Assembly (NCBI RefSeq): GCF_013283785.1
Contig: NZ_JABCPZ010000011.1
Span: 30,988 to 94,987, forward strand
Direction: 5' to 3'
Length of the DNA stretch: 64,000 bases
Source of the DNA: Nonomuraea antri
GTDB taxonomy: Bacteria; Actinomycetota; Actinomycetes; Streptosporangiales; Streptosporangiaceae
Translations under genes and position numbers: made by a program
Part shown: piece by piece, positions 1 to 8,808 of the stretch
How positions within the stretch are numbered: the first letter of the stretch is position 1
Layout of the letters: every line of letters starts with the position of its first letter
Notes under the pieces: model-generated
What the model was told of the DNA's origin: nothing
The model's database searches: none
Seen by the model: only the letters and a program-made list of their open reading frames with translations

Positions 1-1017
1 GACGCGGAGCCGGAACGCGAACCGCAGTCCAAGAAGGTCGCCACCTCCCCGGCGCCCAAGCCGAAGCCGGAGCGGCGGCCGTACACGATCTCGTTCGGCG
101 GGGACGTGCACTTCGAGGGCATGCTGCGGGGCAGGCTGGCCAACCCGCGCACGGCGCTCGGCCCGATCGCGCAGGTGCTGAAGAAGTCCGACCTGGCCAT
201 GGTGAACCTGGAGACGGCGATCACCACCGGGGGCACGCCCGCGCCGGCCAAGCAGTACACCTTCCGCGCCCCGGCCAGCGCGCTGACCGCGCTCAAGGCG
301 GCCGGGGTGGACGTGGCCTCGCTGGCCAACAACCACGGCATGGACTACATGGAGACCGGCCTGGCCGACTCCCTGACGACGATCAAGAAGAGCAAGTTCC
401 CGGTGGTCGGGGTGGGGAAGAACGCGGCGGAGGCGTACCGGCCTTACCGCACGACCGTGAACGGGAACCGGGTGGCGATCATCGGGGCCACGCAGGTGCT
501 CGACGACCACCTCATCCAGGCGTGGACGGCCACGGCGGACAAGGGCGGGCTCGCCTCGGCCAAGGAGGAGGCCGCCCTGCTGCGGGCCGTGCGGCAGGCG
601 CGTAAGAACTCCGACACGGTGATCGTCCACCTGCACTGGGGCACGGAGATGCAGGCCTGCCCGAACCCGGCGCAGCGCTCGCTGGCGCCCAAGCTGGTGC
701 AGGCCGGGGCCGACGTGGTGGTCGGCGGGCACGCGCACATCCTGCTCGGCTCCGGATACCTGGACAACGCCTACGTCAACTACGGGATGGGCAACTTCGT
801 CTTCTACAGCTTCCGGCCGGGCAGCACCGGGCGTACCGGGGTGCTCACGCTGACCATCAACGGGCGGAAGGTGCTCAAGGACAGCTGGACGCCGGCCGAG
901 ATCCAGGGCGGCATCCCGATCCCGCTGACCGGGACGGCCAAGACGCAGGCGGTCAAGAGCTGGCAGGCGCTGCGCGGCTGCACCGGGCTGACGGCGCGGC
1001 CCTCCGGGGGCGAGTAG
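1..1017 (+). CDS. CapA family protein (metallophosphatase fold), 5' end missing
   Basis: The frame is open from the first base of the window, so the start lies upstream. A Lys/Pro-rich stretch (bases 28-80) looks like a linker following an unseen signal or membrane segment. The folded domain begins at TISFGGDVHFEG (bases 85-120), followed by NLETAIT, LANNHGMDY, HWGTE, GGHAHILLG and NYGMGNF. These are the metal-ligand and active-site motifs of the CapA / poly-gamma-glutamate capsule family, which shares the calcineurin-like fold. Actinobacteria carry many such secreted or anchored proteins without a proven substrate, so capsule synthesis should not be assumed. The gene ends with TAG about 70 bases before the next gene and is probably a separate transcription unit. 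Confidence 0.85.
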   Translation, partial: DAEPEREPQSKKVATSPAPKPKPERRPYTISFGGDVHFEGMLRGRLANPRTALGPIAQVLKKSDLAMVNLETAITTGGTPAPAKQYTFRAPASALTALKAAGVDVASLANNHGMDYMETGLADSLTTIKKSKFPVVGVGKNAAEAYRPYRTTVNGNRVAIIGATQVLDDHLIQAWTATADKGGLASAKEEAALLRAVRQARKNSDTVIVHLHWGTEMQACPNPAQRSLAPKLVQAGADVVVGGHAHILLGSGYLDNAYVNYGMGNFVFYSFRPGSTGRTGVLTLTINGRKVLKDSWTPAEIQGGIPIPLTGTAKTQAVKSWQALRGCTGLTARPSGGE

Positions 1018-1058
1018 CGAGACGGGTCTGGCCCGGCGGGCCGGGGCGAACTATATTC

Positions 1059-1073
1059 TGGACAGTTCGTCCA
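1059..1073. promoter_or_regulatory. Candidate TetR operator before the EphD-like/TetR operon
   Basis: A perfect inverted repeat, TGGAC-N5-GTCCA, lies 13 bases before the ATG at 1087. It is directly downstream of a TATATT hexamer (1052-1057) that could serve as the -10 box. The position fits a repressor blocking the operon that encodes a TetR protein (2874-3566). Assignment to that regulator is inference. Confidence 0.5.
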
Positions 1074-1086
1074 ATAGGAGGTCGCC

Positions 1087-2874
1087 ATGCGGTGGGTCGA
1101 GTCCGGTGACGTGCGGCTGGCGGTCTTCGCTGAAGGCGATCCGGCTCACCCGACGGTCCTGCTGCTGCACGGCTATCCGGACACGCATCGCGTCTGGGAC
1201 GAGCTGGCCGCGCTGTTACGCGACCGCTTCCACGTGGTGCGCTACGACGTACGCGGGGCCGGGCGTTCCAGCGCGCCGCGCGACCGGCGCGACTACGGCT
1301 TCGACCACCTGGTGTCCGACCTCGTCGCGGTGCTCGACGCGGTGCGCGGCACGGCGGGTGAGCGGCGGGTGCACCTCGTCGGGCACGACTGGGGGTCGCT
1401 GCAGGGGTGGGAGGCGCTGGCGCGGCCCGAGGTCGCCGCGCGGGTGGCGTCGTTCACGAGCTTCGGCGGGCCCGGACTGCGGCAGGCGGCGCGGTTCGTC
1501 CGCGACGGGCGGCGCGCTGACGTGCTCAAACAGTTGATCAGATCCTGGTACATCGCGGCGTTCCAGGCGCCGGTGTTACCCGAGCTGGCCTGGCGCACGG
1601 TGCTGCCGACGGCCGTCGAGCGCACCTTGCGGGTGGGGGAGGGCGTGGCCCCGCGTCCCGGGCATCCGGCCGAGACTCTGGTGCGTGACGGGCGCAACGG
1701 CCTGTGGCTCTACCGCGTGAACATGCTCGGCACGCTGCGCCGATCCGGCGGCGATCCGTACGTGCGGGTGCCGGTGCAGCTCATCGAGACCACCGGGGAC
1801 GTGTTCGTGGCCCCCGGACTCCTCGCCTCGCTCGCCCGGTGGGCGCCCGGCTTCTGGCATCGCCGGATCACCGCCGGGCACTGGGTGCAGCGCAGCCACC
1901 CCGAGGTGGTCGCGCGGATGGTCGGCGAGTTCGTCACACACGTGGAAGGCGCACCGCCGGCGAGGACGTTGCGCCGATCCCGGGTATCTCCCGGTCGGGA
2001 ATCAGATGATCGAGAAGGGAGTGGGATGAACGGTCAGCAGGGCACCGGCCGGGCCTTCGGCGATCGGCTCGTGGTGATCACCGGCGCGGGCAGCGGCATC
2101 GGGCGGGCGACGGCGCGGGCGTTCGCGGCGCACGGGGCCGAGGTGGTCTGCGCGGACCTCGATCTCGACGCGGCCACCCGGGTCGCGGACGACATCGCCA
2201 AGGACCTCGGCGGCACGGCGCACGCCGTCCAGGTCGATGTCGCCGACGCCACACAAATGGAAGATTTTTCGCGAAATATCAAGGCTCAATATGGCGTGCC
2301 GGACATTGTGGTGAACAATGCCGGGATCGCGGTCGCCGGTCCTTTCCTCGATCACACACCGGACGACTGGCGCAGAACCATTGATGTCAACCTGTGGGGC
2401 GTGATCCACGGTTGCCGCCTGTTCGCCGCGCAGATGGTCGAACGCGGTGAAGGCGGCCATATCGTGAACATCGCCTCGCTGGCCGCTTTCGCGCCGTCCA
2501 CGGTGCTGCCCGCGTACTCGGTCTCGAAGGCAGCGGTCAAGTCGCTCAGCGACTGTCTCAGGGCCGAACTGGCTGGTCACGGCATCGGGGTCAGCGTGAT
2601 CTGCCCGGGATTCGTGTCCACGTCCATCGCGAGCAACGCCACGTACGTGGGGCGGGACCTGCGCCAGGACGCCGAGCGCGGGCTCGCCCGGAGGGGTTAT
2701 CCGCCCGAGCGCGTGGCCGCCCATATTCTCCGCGCCGTGCACAGAAATCAGGCCGTGGTGCCGGTCAACGCCGAAGCGAGAATCGGGTACGCGCTGCCCA
2801 GAATTTCCCCCGCCGCGATGCGCGGACTGGCCAGGCTCAGCGGTGTCACGAGAAATCGCCGAATCGGCAGGTAA
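1087..2874 (+). CDS. Fused alpha/beta hydrolase (epoxide-hydrolase-like) and short-chain dehydrogenase, EphD-like
   Basis: This 595-residue protein joins two enzymes. Residues 1-290 are an alpha/beta hydrolase with the oxyanion motif HGYP (28-31), the nucleophile motif GHDWGS (Asp about 101, as in epoxide hydrolases) and a late GHWVQ histidine. After a charged linker, residues from about 325 form an NAD(P)-dependent SDR with TGAGSGIG, NNAG, a catalytic serine in NIAS and YSVSK. The order and length match mycobacterial EphD (about 592 residues), which is linked to mycolate metabolism; this organism need not use that substrate. AGGAGG stands before the ATG. Two rare TTA leucine codons occur at 1216 and 1576. 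An in-frame ATG at 2026 with its own AAGGGAG could start the SDR domain alone. The stop overlaps the next gene by one base (TAATG). Confidence 0.85.
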   Translation: MRWVESGDVRLAVFAEGDPAHPTVLLLHGYPDTHRVWDELAALLRDRFHVVRYDVRGAGRSSAPRDRRDYGFDHLVSDLVAVLDAVRGTAGERRVHLVGHDWGSLQGWEALARPEVAARVASFTSFGGPGLRQAARFVRDGRRADVLKQLIRSWYIAAFQAPVLPELAWRTVLPTAVERTLRVGEGVAPRPGHPAETLVRDGRNGLWLYRVNMLGTLRRSGGDPYVRVPVQLIETTGDVFVAPGLLASLARWAPGFWHRRITAGHWVQRSHPEVVARMVGEFVTHVEGAPPARTLRRSRVSPGRESDDREGSGMNGQQGTGRAFGDRLVVITGAGSGIGRATARAFAAHGAEVVCADLDLDAATRVADDIAKDLGGTAHAVQVDVADATQMEDFSRNIKAQYGVPDIVVNNAGIAVAGPFLDHTPDDWRRTIDVNLWGVIHGCRLFAAQMVERGEGGHIVNIASLAAFAPSTVLPAYSVSKAAVKSLSDCLRAELAGHGIGVSVICPGFVSTSIASNATYVGRDLRQDAERGLARRGYPPERVAAHILRAVHRNQAVVPVNAEARIGYALPRISPAAMRGLARLSGVTRNRRIGR

Positions 2875-3566
2875 TGATCGAGCAGTCGGGAGAAGATGAT
2901 GGCGTGTCTTCGCCCCAGATAGAAGATGACGACTGCAGCCGGCCCCAAGCCCTCAGGCGCCGTCCCGCCCAGCGCCGCAGCGCCCGCCGCGTCGAACGCA
3001 TGCTCGACGCGTGCGCGGAACTGCTCGACGAGACCGGCTACGAAGCCCTGTCGACCACTCGGATCGCCGAGCGCGCCGACGTCGCGATCGGCTCGGTCTA
3101 CCAGTTCTTCCCCGACAAGCGCGCCATCACCCAGGAGCTCACCAGGCGCAACGTGGAGCAGTTCGTCTCGCGCGTCGGGCGCAGATTCCTGGAGGAGGAC
3201 TACCGCGGCTGGTGGGAGGCGGTCGACGCGATCATCGACGAGTACGTCGACATGCACAGGACGGTCCCGGGATTCCGCAGCCTGCACTTCGGCGACGTCG
3301 TCGACCTCAACCTGCTCGACTCCGACTCCGACAACAACACGGTCATCGCCGGCCGCCTGCGCGGGCTGCTCCTGGCGGAGTTCGGCCTCGCCGACAGCCA
3401 CGAGCTCGACGTGGCGGTGCTGGTCGCGGTGGAGGCCGGCGACGCGGTGCTGAAACTGGCCTTCAGACGCGACCAGAACGGCTCGCAGGAGATCATCGAG
3501 GCGGCCAAGCACCTGGTCAGGGGTTTCCTGTCCCGCCAGTTGAAATCCTGGTCGCCGCGCGACTGA
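2874..3566 (+). CDS. TetR/AcrR family transcriptional regulator
   Basis: This 230-residue protein has an Arg-rich N-terminal tail, then a TetR helix-turn-helix around residues 45-90 (LSTTRIAERADVAIGSVYQF followed by FPDK) and a ligand-binding C-terminal half. It starts within the stop codon of the EphD-like gene (TAATG), so the two are translationally coupled. It most likely represses its own operon through the palindrome at 1059-1073. The ligand is unknown; a substrate of the fused enzyme is the natural guess. Confidence 0.9.
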   Translation: MIEQSGEDDGVSSPQIEDDDCSRPQALRRRPAQRRSARRVERMLDACAELLDETGYEALSTTRIAERADVAIGSVYQFFPDKRAITQELTRRNVEQFVSRVGRRFLEEDYRGWWEAVDAIIDEYVDMHRTVPGFRSLHFGDVVDLNLLDSDSDNNTVIAGRLRGLLLAEFGLADSHELDVAVLVAVEAGDAVLKLAFRRDQNGSQEIIEAAKHLVRGFLSRQLKSWSPRD

Positions 3567-3682
3567 CGGCGCGGGTCCGCCGAAAGATGTAGCCGATCTC
3601 GTCAGCGCGCAGGAAGCCCGTTCGTCCTGCTTTCACTAGCGTTGTTCCAGGTAAACGACCCTTCGCGAGTGAAAGAGATCCG

Positions 3683-3883
3683 ATGGCCTCTGCCAGAAAG
3701 ACGCTGCTGACCGGGCTGGTGACGTTCGTGGCCGGGCTGTTGTTGTGGCGGTACGGACTCGACGAGGAGATCGTCGTGTTCGTGCCGTCGAAGATCGGCC
3801 TGATCATGATGGTCGTCGGCGGGCTGGAAACGCTCTACGGCGTGTACAAGGTCGTCCGGGCTAACGGGGAAGACCCTGTTTGA
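3683..3883 (+). CDS. Small two-helix membrane protein, unknown function
   Basis: The gene encodes 66 residues with two hydrophobic stretches (about 9-22 and 31-52) separated by an acidic loop (GLDEEIVVF) and a short charged tail, i.e. a helical hairpin in the membrane. It resembles the small actinobacterial proteins grouped as DUF5708, but I hold that loosely. The ATG at 3683 follows GAAAGAGATCCG, a reasonable ribosome binding site. Its 3' end overlaps by 23 bases the end of the oppositely oriented gene at 3861-4181. Confidence 0.6.
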   Translation: MASARKTLLTGLVTFVAGLLLWRYGLDEEIVVFVPSKIGLIMMVVGGLETLYGVYKVVRANGEDPV

Positions 3884-4181
3884 TCAGGTCGGGCAGCCAG
3901 GCCGGCAGGTGGCGGTGCCAGTGTTTCCGGTGTTGCGCCGTCGCCGGGAAGCGGTTGAACCGGGGGGTGGCGGGAATGCGCGTGCACGGCGCGGGGAACG
4001 ACACCGGGCGCGCGTCTCTCGCCTCCCTGGCGTGCAGTCTCAGTTCGAGCGCGCGCAGGTTGCGTTCGGCCGATTCGATGGCTTCCATCCGGGCCGAAAG
4101 GTAGCCGGCCACCCCAGGCACGAGCGCCGACAGTACGACGGCACAGGCTAGCGTGAAGGTCATCTGCTTGGACCTGCCCAT
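3861..4181 (-). CDS. Small membrane-anchored hypothetical protein
   Basis: From the ATG at 4181, preceded by AAGGGGG on the minus strand, this frame gives 106 residues. It has a short basic start, one membrane helix (about residues 8-27) and an E/R/L-rich helix (32-54) that could form a coiled coil. The tail is rich in Pro, His and Arg. No known domain is recognised. The open frame extends far upstream on the minus strand, but only this start has a ribosome binding site and a membrane-protein signature. The convergent overlap with the gene ending at 3883 is unusual and lowers confidence. Confidence 0.45.
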   Translation of the reverse strand: MGRSKQMTFTLACAVVLSALVPGVAGYLSARMEAIESAERNLRALELRLHAREARDARPVSFPAPCTRIPATPRFNRFPATAQHRKHWHRHLPAWLPDLIKQGLPR

Positions 4182-4334
4182 CACAGCCCCCTTGCTCGCG
4201 GGATGCAAAGCACCTGCTATATGCCCCATGAGCTGCGAAGACACGCCGAGAGTAATCAGGCTTGGACGGGAAGTTGCCGAATTTGTGCCAGTACCGCCAT
4301 GTGGATTGACCAGGCAAAGGCGGGGGTGGCTCGG

Positions 4335-4340
4335 TAGTCT
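4335..4340 (+). promoter_or_regulatory. -10 box TAGTCT for a leaderless transcript
   Basis: TAGTCT matches the actinobacterial TANNNT -10 consensus. It ends six bases before the GTG start at 4347, with no Shine-Dalgarno sequence between, as expected when transcription begins at the start codon. The -35 element is weak. Confidence 0.5.
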
Positions 4341-4346
4341 CGCGGT

Positions 4347-4877
4347 GTGGCGCATGTGACCCGTGAGCACCTTGATCGTCTGCTTGAGCAGGCCCTTCTG
4401 GCCGACGACCACAGTTCCTTGGCCAGTCGGCTTTACGATGTCGCGCTCAACTACTCCTCCGGCGATGTTTCCAGGGCATCGATCCTGGTCCTCGCGGCGG
4501 AGGAGTGGCGGGCGGCGGGCCAGCCCGCGCGTGCGATGGAGTGTTTCCAGCGCGCGGTCGAGGACGGTGGCGAATCGCTCATCGATCCCCGTGCCGGCAT
4601 CGCCGACACGCTGTTCGAGCTCGACCGGCCCGACGAGGCCAGGGAGGTCATCGAGACCATACGCGCGGAAGGCGAGGTGACGACCGCGACCGCGCACACG
4701 ATCGCCGAGACGCTGGTCGCCTATGGCGACCTGCGTGCCGGGCTCGAGTGGGCGACCCAGGCCGTGCTCGCCTGCGACGAGGACGACCCCGAGCACGTGG
4801 CGCTGCTGCGTACCCGCTACCGCATCAGGGTGGACCTGGGGCTGCCGGAAGACGACCTGGACGCCCTCGTCTCCTGA
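4347..4877 (+). CDS. TPR-like helical repeat protein, unknown function
   Basis: The product is an acidic 176-residue protein that looks entirely alpha-helical. Motifs such as AAEEWRAAGQPARAMECFQR, DTLFELDRPDEAREV and ETLVAYGDLRAGLEWATQAV have the spacing and small-residue pattern of tetratricopeptide repeats, so a protein-protein scaffold is the likely role. The first codon is GTG at 4347 and the mRNA is probably leaderless. The gene stands alone and runs into the double hairpin at 4902-4958. No catalytic motif is visible. Confidence 0.75.
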   Translation: MAHVTREHLDRLLEQALLADDHSSLASRLYDVALNYSSGDVSRASILVLAAEEWRAAGQPARAMECFQRAVEDGGESLIDPRAGIADTLFELDRPDEAREVIETIRAEGEVTTATAHTIAETLVAYGDLRAGLEWATQAVLACDEDDPEHVALLRTRYRIRVDLGLPEDDLDALVS

Positions 4878-4901
4878 GCCGTCCTCCGAGGGCGGTCCCC
4901 G

Positions 4902-4958
4902 GCCCCCCGCTGATGCGGCGGGGGGCGAAGGGGCCGCGGCCGGTGGCGCGGCCCCTTC
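4902..4958. terminator. Two adjacent hairpins between convergent genes
   Basis: The first hairpin pairs GCCCCCCGC (4902-4910) with GCGGGGGGC (4918-4926). The second pairs GAAGGGGCCGCG (4927-4938) with CGCGGCCCCTTC (4947-4958) over twelve perfect pairs. They lie between genes ending at 4877 (+) and 5012 (-), so they probably terminate both. No U-tract follows, as is common in actinobacteria. Confidence 0.7.
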
Positions 4959-5011
4959 GCCATGGGAAGCCGGGCGCGGGAGGCACGGACCCGCGTCCGG
5001 CACGGGGGTGG

Positions 5012-5692
5012 CTACCGCGGGTTCAGGCCCTGCAGGAGGCCGGTGACGCCGTCCAGCGCGGGCTGTCCCACGGGCAGCCTGGTGGCCTCGCCGAGGCCGC
5101 GGAGGGTCTTCGGCACGTCGGACAGCGTCCTGCCGAAGACCTGGTCGCCGATCTCGGCGAGCGGCTCACGCAGGTTCATCGGCGCGCGCAGCGAGTCGTC
5201 CGCGACGCGGCCGGCGTCGGCGGCGTCGCCGAACGACACCCCGACGGGCAGGCTCCCGGTTCCTGGGAACTGCGGCAGCGCGGGCAGGGTGGGCACCCTG
5301 GCCATGGTGGTCAGGTCCCGCATGAGCGGCAGGCCGGCCAGCGCGGCCGGGCTGGAGCCGGACAGCGAGGGCATGCCCCAGGTCGCGGTCACGCCGCCGA
5401 GGTCGGCCATGCCGGTCCCGGGCATCGCGAGCCCGCTCAGCCCGATGCGCCTGGCCATCTCGCCGGCCGCCATCGCCAGCGCGTTGCCGCCCTCGGCCAG
5501 CCGACCGGCGCTGCCGGTGTAGTCGATCACTCCGACGTTGGTGGTCTCGCCGCACTCGCCGGTCAGCGGCGCGGCCGGCAGCAACCCGGGATCCGCGCAG
5601 GAATCGGCTGCCGCGGGGCTCGCGGTCGCCGTGCACAGGCCCGTGGTCAGAGCGGCCAGCGCGACGATGCCGCGGATGTTCCGAGATGACAC
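5012..5692 (-). CDS. Secreted protein of unknown function
   Basis: This is a 226-residue protein with a clear Sec signal peptide: Arg near the start, a hydrophobic core, and a likely cut after ASPAAA near residue 29. The mature part is rich in Gly, Ala, Leu and Met, with only two cysteines close to its start (SCADPG and GECGET), which could form one disulphide. I recognise no domain. The composition suggests a small exported protein rather than an enzyme. It stands alone on the minus strand, with terminators on both sides. Confidence 0.7.
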   Translation of the reverse strand: MSSRNIRGIVALAALTTGLCTATASPAAADSCADPGLLPAAPLTGECGETTNVGVIDYTGSAGRLAEGGNALAMAAGEMARRIGLSGLAMPGTGMADLGGVTATWGMPSLSGSSPAALAGLPLMRDLTTMARVPTLPALPQFPGTGSLPVGVSFGDAADAGRVADDSLRAPMNLREPLAEIGDQVFGRTLSDVPKTLRGLGEATRLPVGQPALDGVTGLLQGLNPR

Positions 5693-5743
5693 TGCACGTC
5701 CCCCTGATCGGTTTCGGTGATCCGACGAACGCTGAAACTAGCC

Positions 5744-5755
5744 GGGCACGTGCCC
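5744..5755. promoter_or_regulatory. Perfect palindrome GGGCACGTGCCC upstream of the secreted-protein gene
   Basis: A 12-base perfect palindrome lies 52 bases before the start at 5692. A TAGTTT hexamer that could be a -10 box (minus strand, 5740-5735) follows it. Regulator binding is inference. Confidence 0.3.
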
Positions 5756-5829
5756 GCCGACGGGCGGCTTGCCCCAAGGATGGGCCAGCCCTTACCCAAC
5801 GCAAAATGCGATGATCTTGCCATGACATG

Positions 5830-5865
5830 GTGGAGCCCGAAGACCGACCGGTCTTCGGGCTCCAC
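5830..5865 (-). terminator. Terminator of the dnaK-clpB operon
   Basis: GTGGAGCCCGAAGACC pairs perfectly with its reverse complement (16 pairs) around a GACC loop. It starts 11 bases beyond the clpB stop codon on the minus strand. The stem is strong, without a U-tract. Confidence 0.8.
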
Positions 5866-5876
5866 GAAAGGGCAGG

Positions 5877-8447
5877 TCAGCCGCGTTTGACGGCCAGCTC
5901 GTCGTCGCCCAGGTCCACCAGGACCCGGTCGCCGTCGACGACCTCGCCGGACAGCACGGCCTTGGCCAGCTTGTCACCGATGGCCGACTGAACCAGGCGG
6001 CGCAGCGGCCGGGCGCCGTACATCGGGTCGTAGCCGGTCAGCGCCAGCCACTCGCGGGCGGCGGGCGTGACCTCCAGCGTGAGCCTGCGGTCGGCCAGCC
6101 GCCTGGCCAGGCGGTCGACCTGCAGATCGACGATCTGGGCCAGCTCCTCCGAGCCCAGCGCGTCGAACAGGATCACGTCGTCGAGCCGGTTCAGGAACTC
6201 CGGCTTGAACGCGTTGCGCACCGCGCCCATCACCGCTTCGCGTCTGGCCCCGTTCTCCAGCTTCGGGTCGACCAGGAACTGCGAGCCGATGTTGGAGGTG
6301 AGGATCAGGATCGTGTTGCGGAAGTCGACGGTGCGGCCCTGGCCGTCGGTCAGCCGGCCGTCGTCGAGCACCTGCAGCAGGACGTCGAAGACCTCCGGAT
6401 GGGCCTTCTCCACCTCGTCCAGCAGCACCACCGTGTACGGGCGCCGCCGGACGGCCTCGGTGAGCTGGCCGCCCTCCTCGTAGCCGACGTAGCCGGGCGG
6501 CGCGCCGACGAGCCTGGCCACGCTGTGCTTCTCGGCGTATTCGCTCATGTCGATGCGGGTCATCGCCCGCTCGTCGTCGAACAGGAACTCCGCCAGCGCC
6601 TTGGCCAGCTCGGTCTTGCCGACACCGGTGGGGCCGAGGAACAGGAACGAGCCCGTCGGCCGGTCGGGGTCGGCGATGCCGGCCCGGCTGCGGCGCACCG
6701 CGTCGGAGACCGCCTGGACGGCCTTGCGCTGCCCGATGAGGCGCCTGCCCAGCTCCTCCTCCATGCGCAGCAGCTTGGTCGTCTCCGCCTCCAGCAGCCG
6801 CCCGGCCGGGATGCCCGTCCAGGACGAGATGACCTCGGCGATGTCGTCGGGGCCGACCTCCTCCTTGACCATGGCGTGGTCGGGCGGCGCGGCCTCGGAG
6901 GCGGCCTTGAGCGCCTGCTCCAGGCGCGGCACCTCGGCGTACATGAGCCGGGACGCGGCCTCGAAGTCGCCGTCGCGCTGGGCCCGCTCGGCCGCGCTCC
7001 TGGCCTCGTCGAGCTGCTTCTTCAGCTCACCGACCTTGTTCAGGCCCGCCTTCTCGTGCTCCCAGCGGCCGACCAGGGCGTTCAGCTCCTCCTGGCGGTC
7101 GGCCAGCTCCTTGCGCAGGCGTTCGAGCCGCTGGACGGAGGCCTCGTCGGTCTCCTTGGACAGCGCCAGCTCCTCCATCTTCATCCGGTCGACGTTGCGC
7201 TGGAGCTGGTCGATCTCCACCGGACGGGAGTCGATCTCCATGCGCAGCCGCGACGCGGACTCGTCGACCAGGTCGATGGCCTTGTCGGGGAGGAACCTGT
7301 TCGTGATGTAGCGGTCGGACAGCGCGGCGGCGGCCACCAGCGCGCTGTCGGCGATCTGCACCTGGTGGTGCGCCTCGTAGCGGCCCTTGAGCCCGCGCAG
7401 GATCGCGATCGTGTCCTCGACGGTCGGCTCGCCCACGTAGACCTGCTGGAAGCGGCGCTCCAGCGCGGGGTCCTTCTCGATGCGCTCGCGGTACTCGTCG
7501 AGGGTGGTCGCGCCGATCATGCGCAGCTCGCCGCGGGCCAGCATGGGCTTGAGCATGTTGCCCGCGTCCATGGCCCCCTCGGCGGCCCCGGCGCCCACGA
7601 CCGTGTGCAGCTCGTCGATGAACGTGACGATCTGCCCGTTGCTCTCCTTGATCTCGGAGAGCACGGCCTTGAGCCGCTCTTCGAACTCGCCGCGGTACTT
7701 CGCGCCGGCCACCATCGCGCCCAGGTCGAGCGAGATCAGCCGCTTGTTGCGCAGCGACTCGGGCACGTCGCCGGCCACGATGCGCTGCGCCAGGCCCTCG
7801 ACCACGGCGGTCTTGCCGACGCCTGGCTCGCCGATCAGCACCGGGTTGTTCTTGGTGCGGCGGCTGAGCACCTGCACCACCCGGCGGATCTCGGAGTCGC
7901 GGCCGATGACCGGGTCGAGCCGGCCGCCGCGGGCCCGCTCGGTCAGGTCGACGCCGTACTTCTCCAGCGCCTGGTAGGTGTCTTCAGGGGTCTCGCTGGT
8001 GACGCGGGCGTGGCCGCGCACCTTCTCGAAGGCGTCGAGCAGCGCCTGCGGGGTCGCGCCCTGCGCGCGCAGCAGCTCGGCCGCCTGCCCGCCGTCGGCG
8101 GCCAGGCCGACCAGCAGGTGCTCGGTGGAGACGTACTGGTCTTCAAGGCGGTTGGCGTGCTGGGCCGCGGTGTTCATCACGGTCAGCAGCTGCCGCGAGC
8201 TCGACGGCGCGCCCACCGTGGCGCCCTGCGCCCTGGGCAGCGCCGCCAGCGCCTCCTCCGCCCTGGCCCGCAGCGTGCGCCAGTCGGCGCCGACGGCCTC
8301 CAGCAGGGGTACGGCCGTGCCGCCCGTCTGCGACAGCAGCGTGGTGAGCAGATGAACCGGCGCGATCTCCGGGTTGCCCTCCGCGGCGGCCCGCCGCATG
8401 GCGCCCGACAGCGCTTCCTGGCTCTTCTGCGTGAGTTTGTAGTCCAT
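5877..8447 (-). CDS. clpB: ATP-dependent disaggregase ClpB
   Basis: The 856-residue product has the full Hsp104/ClpB layout: two Clp-N repeats (about 1-145), a first AAA+ domain with Walker [10 protein letters not shown], the regulatory middle coiled coil (about 400-520, rich in E, R and L), and a second AAA+ domain with GPTGVGKTE and TSNIGSQ. Pores lined by the two rings thread aggregated proteins and hand them to DnaK. The start is six bases after the hspR stop, so it is the last gene of the heat-shock operon. Co-transcription puts it under HspR control. Confidence 0.97.
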   Translation of the reverse strand: MDYKLTQKSQEALSGAMRRAAAEGNPEIAPVHLLTTLLSQTGGTAVPLLEAVGADWRTLRARAEEALAALPRAQGATVGAPSSSRQLLTVMNTAAQHANRLEDQYVSTEHLLVGLAADGGQAAELLRAQGATPQALLDAFEKVRGHARVTSETPEDTYQALEKYGVDLTERARGGRLDPVIGRDSEIRRVVQVLSRRTKNNPVLIGEPGVGKTAVVEGLAQRIVAGDVPESLRNKRLISLDLGAMVAGAKYRGEFEERLKAVLSEIKESNGQIVTFIDELHTVVGAGAAEGAMDAGNMLKPMLARGELRMIGATTLDEYRERIEKDPALERRFQQVYVGEPTVEDTIAILRGLKGRYEAHHQVQIADSALVAAAALSDRYITNRFLPDKAIDLVDESASRLRMEIDSRPVEIDQLQRNVDRMKMEELALSKETDEASVQRLERLRKELADRQEELNALVGRWEHEKAGLNKVGELKKQLDEARSAAERAQRDGDFEAASRLMYAEVPRLEQALKAASEAAPPDHAMVKEEVGPDDIAEVISSWTGIPAGRLLEAETTKLLRMEEELGRRLIGQRKAVQAVSDAVRRSRAGIADPDRPTGSFLFLGPTGVGKTELAKALAEFLFDDERAMTRIDMSEYAEKHSVARLVGAPPGYVGYEEGGQLTEAVRRRPYTVVLLDEVEKAHPEVFDVLLQVLDDGRLTDGQGRTVDFRNTILILTSNIGSQFLVDPKLENGARREAVMGAVRNAFKPEFLNRLDDVILFDALGSEELAQIVDLQVDRLARRLADRRLTLEVTPAAREWLALTGYDPMYGARPLRRLVQSAIGDKLAKAVLSGEVVDGDRVLVDLGDDELAVKRG

Positions 8448-8453
8448 GTTCGG

Positions 8454-8804
8454 TCAGGCCCCCGGTGGCAGTTCGTAGCGGATCAGCGCCTTGACCATCT
8501 GCATCTCGGCGCGCAGCCGGTGAACCTCTTCACGCAGCCGCAGAGCCTCGTTCTCCAGTTCGAGTATCCGCTTGATGCCCGCGAGGTTGATGCCCTCCTC
8601 CTGGGAGAGGCGCTGAACCTCGCGGAGCATGACGATGTCACGAGTTGAGTAGAGGCGGCCACGTCCCGCCGTACGACCAGGACAGACCAGCCCGAGCCGG
8701 TCGTACTGCCGCAGCGTCTGCGGGTGGAGCCCCGACAGTTGCGCGGCCACCGAGATCACATAGACCGGCGTGTCGTCGGACAGGTCGAAATAGTTGGCGT
8801 CCAT
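8454..8804 (-). CDS. hspR: Heat-shock repressor HspR (MerR family)
   Basis: The gene encodes 116 residues with a MerR winged helix (about 14-80; VISVAAQLSGLHPQTLRQYD, then the recognition region GRGRLYSTRDI) and a C-terminal coiled coil for dimerisation. HspR binds HAIR elements with DnaK as co-repressor and releases them when DnaK is occupied by unfolded proteins. Two HAIR-like sites stand before dnaK (12498-12518 and 12549-12569). It lies four bases after dnaJ and six before clpB, consistent with one transcript. Confidence 0.95.
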   Translation of the reverse strand: MDANYFDLSDDTPVYVISVAAQLSGLHPQTLRQYDRLGLVCPGRTAGRGRLYSTRDIVMLREVQRLSQEEGINLAGIKRILELENEALRLREEVHRLRAEMQMVKALIRYELPPGA

Positions 8805-8808
8805 CGGC

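Noticed and set aside
106..1017. GTG at 106 as the start of the CapA-type gene
   Set aside because: The frame is open from base 1, the GTG lies inside the conserved GGDVHFEG motif, and no ribosome binding site precedes it.
4182..5003. Extension of the small minus-strand gene (3861-4181) to a 380-residue protein
   Set aside because: The upstream part is antisense to the TPR-like gene, and the only good ribosome binding site is at 4181.
6399..8648. Long plus-strand open frame opposite clpB (749 codons)
   Set aside because: It mirrors the clpB codons; the high GC content opens antisense frames. It has no ribosome binding site or recognisable domain.
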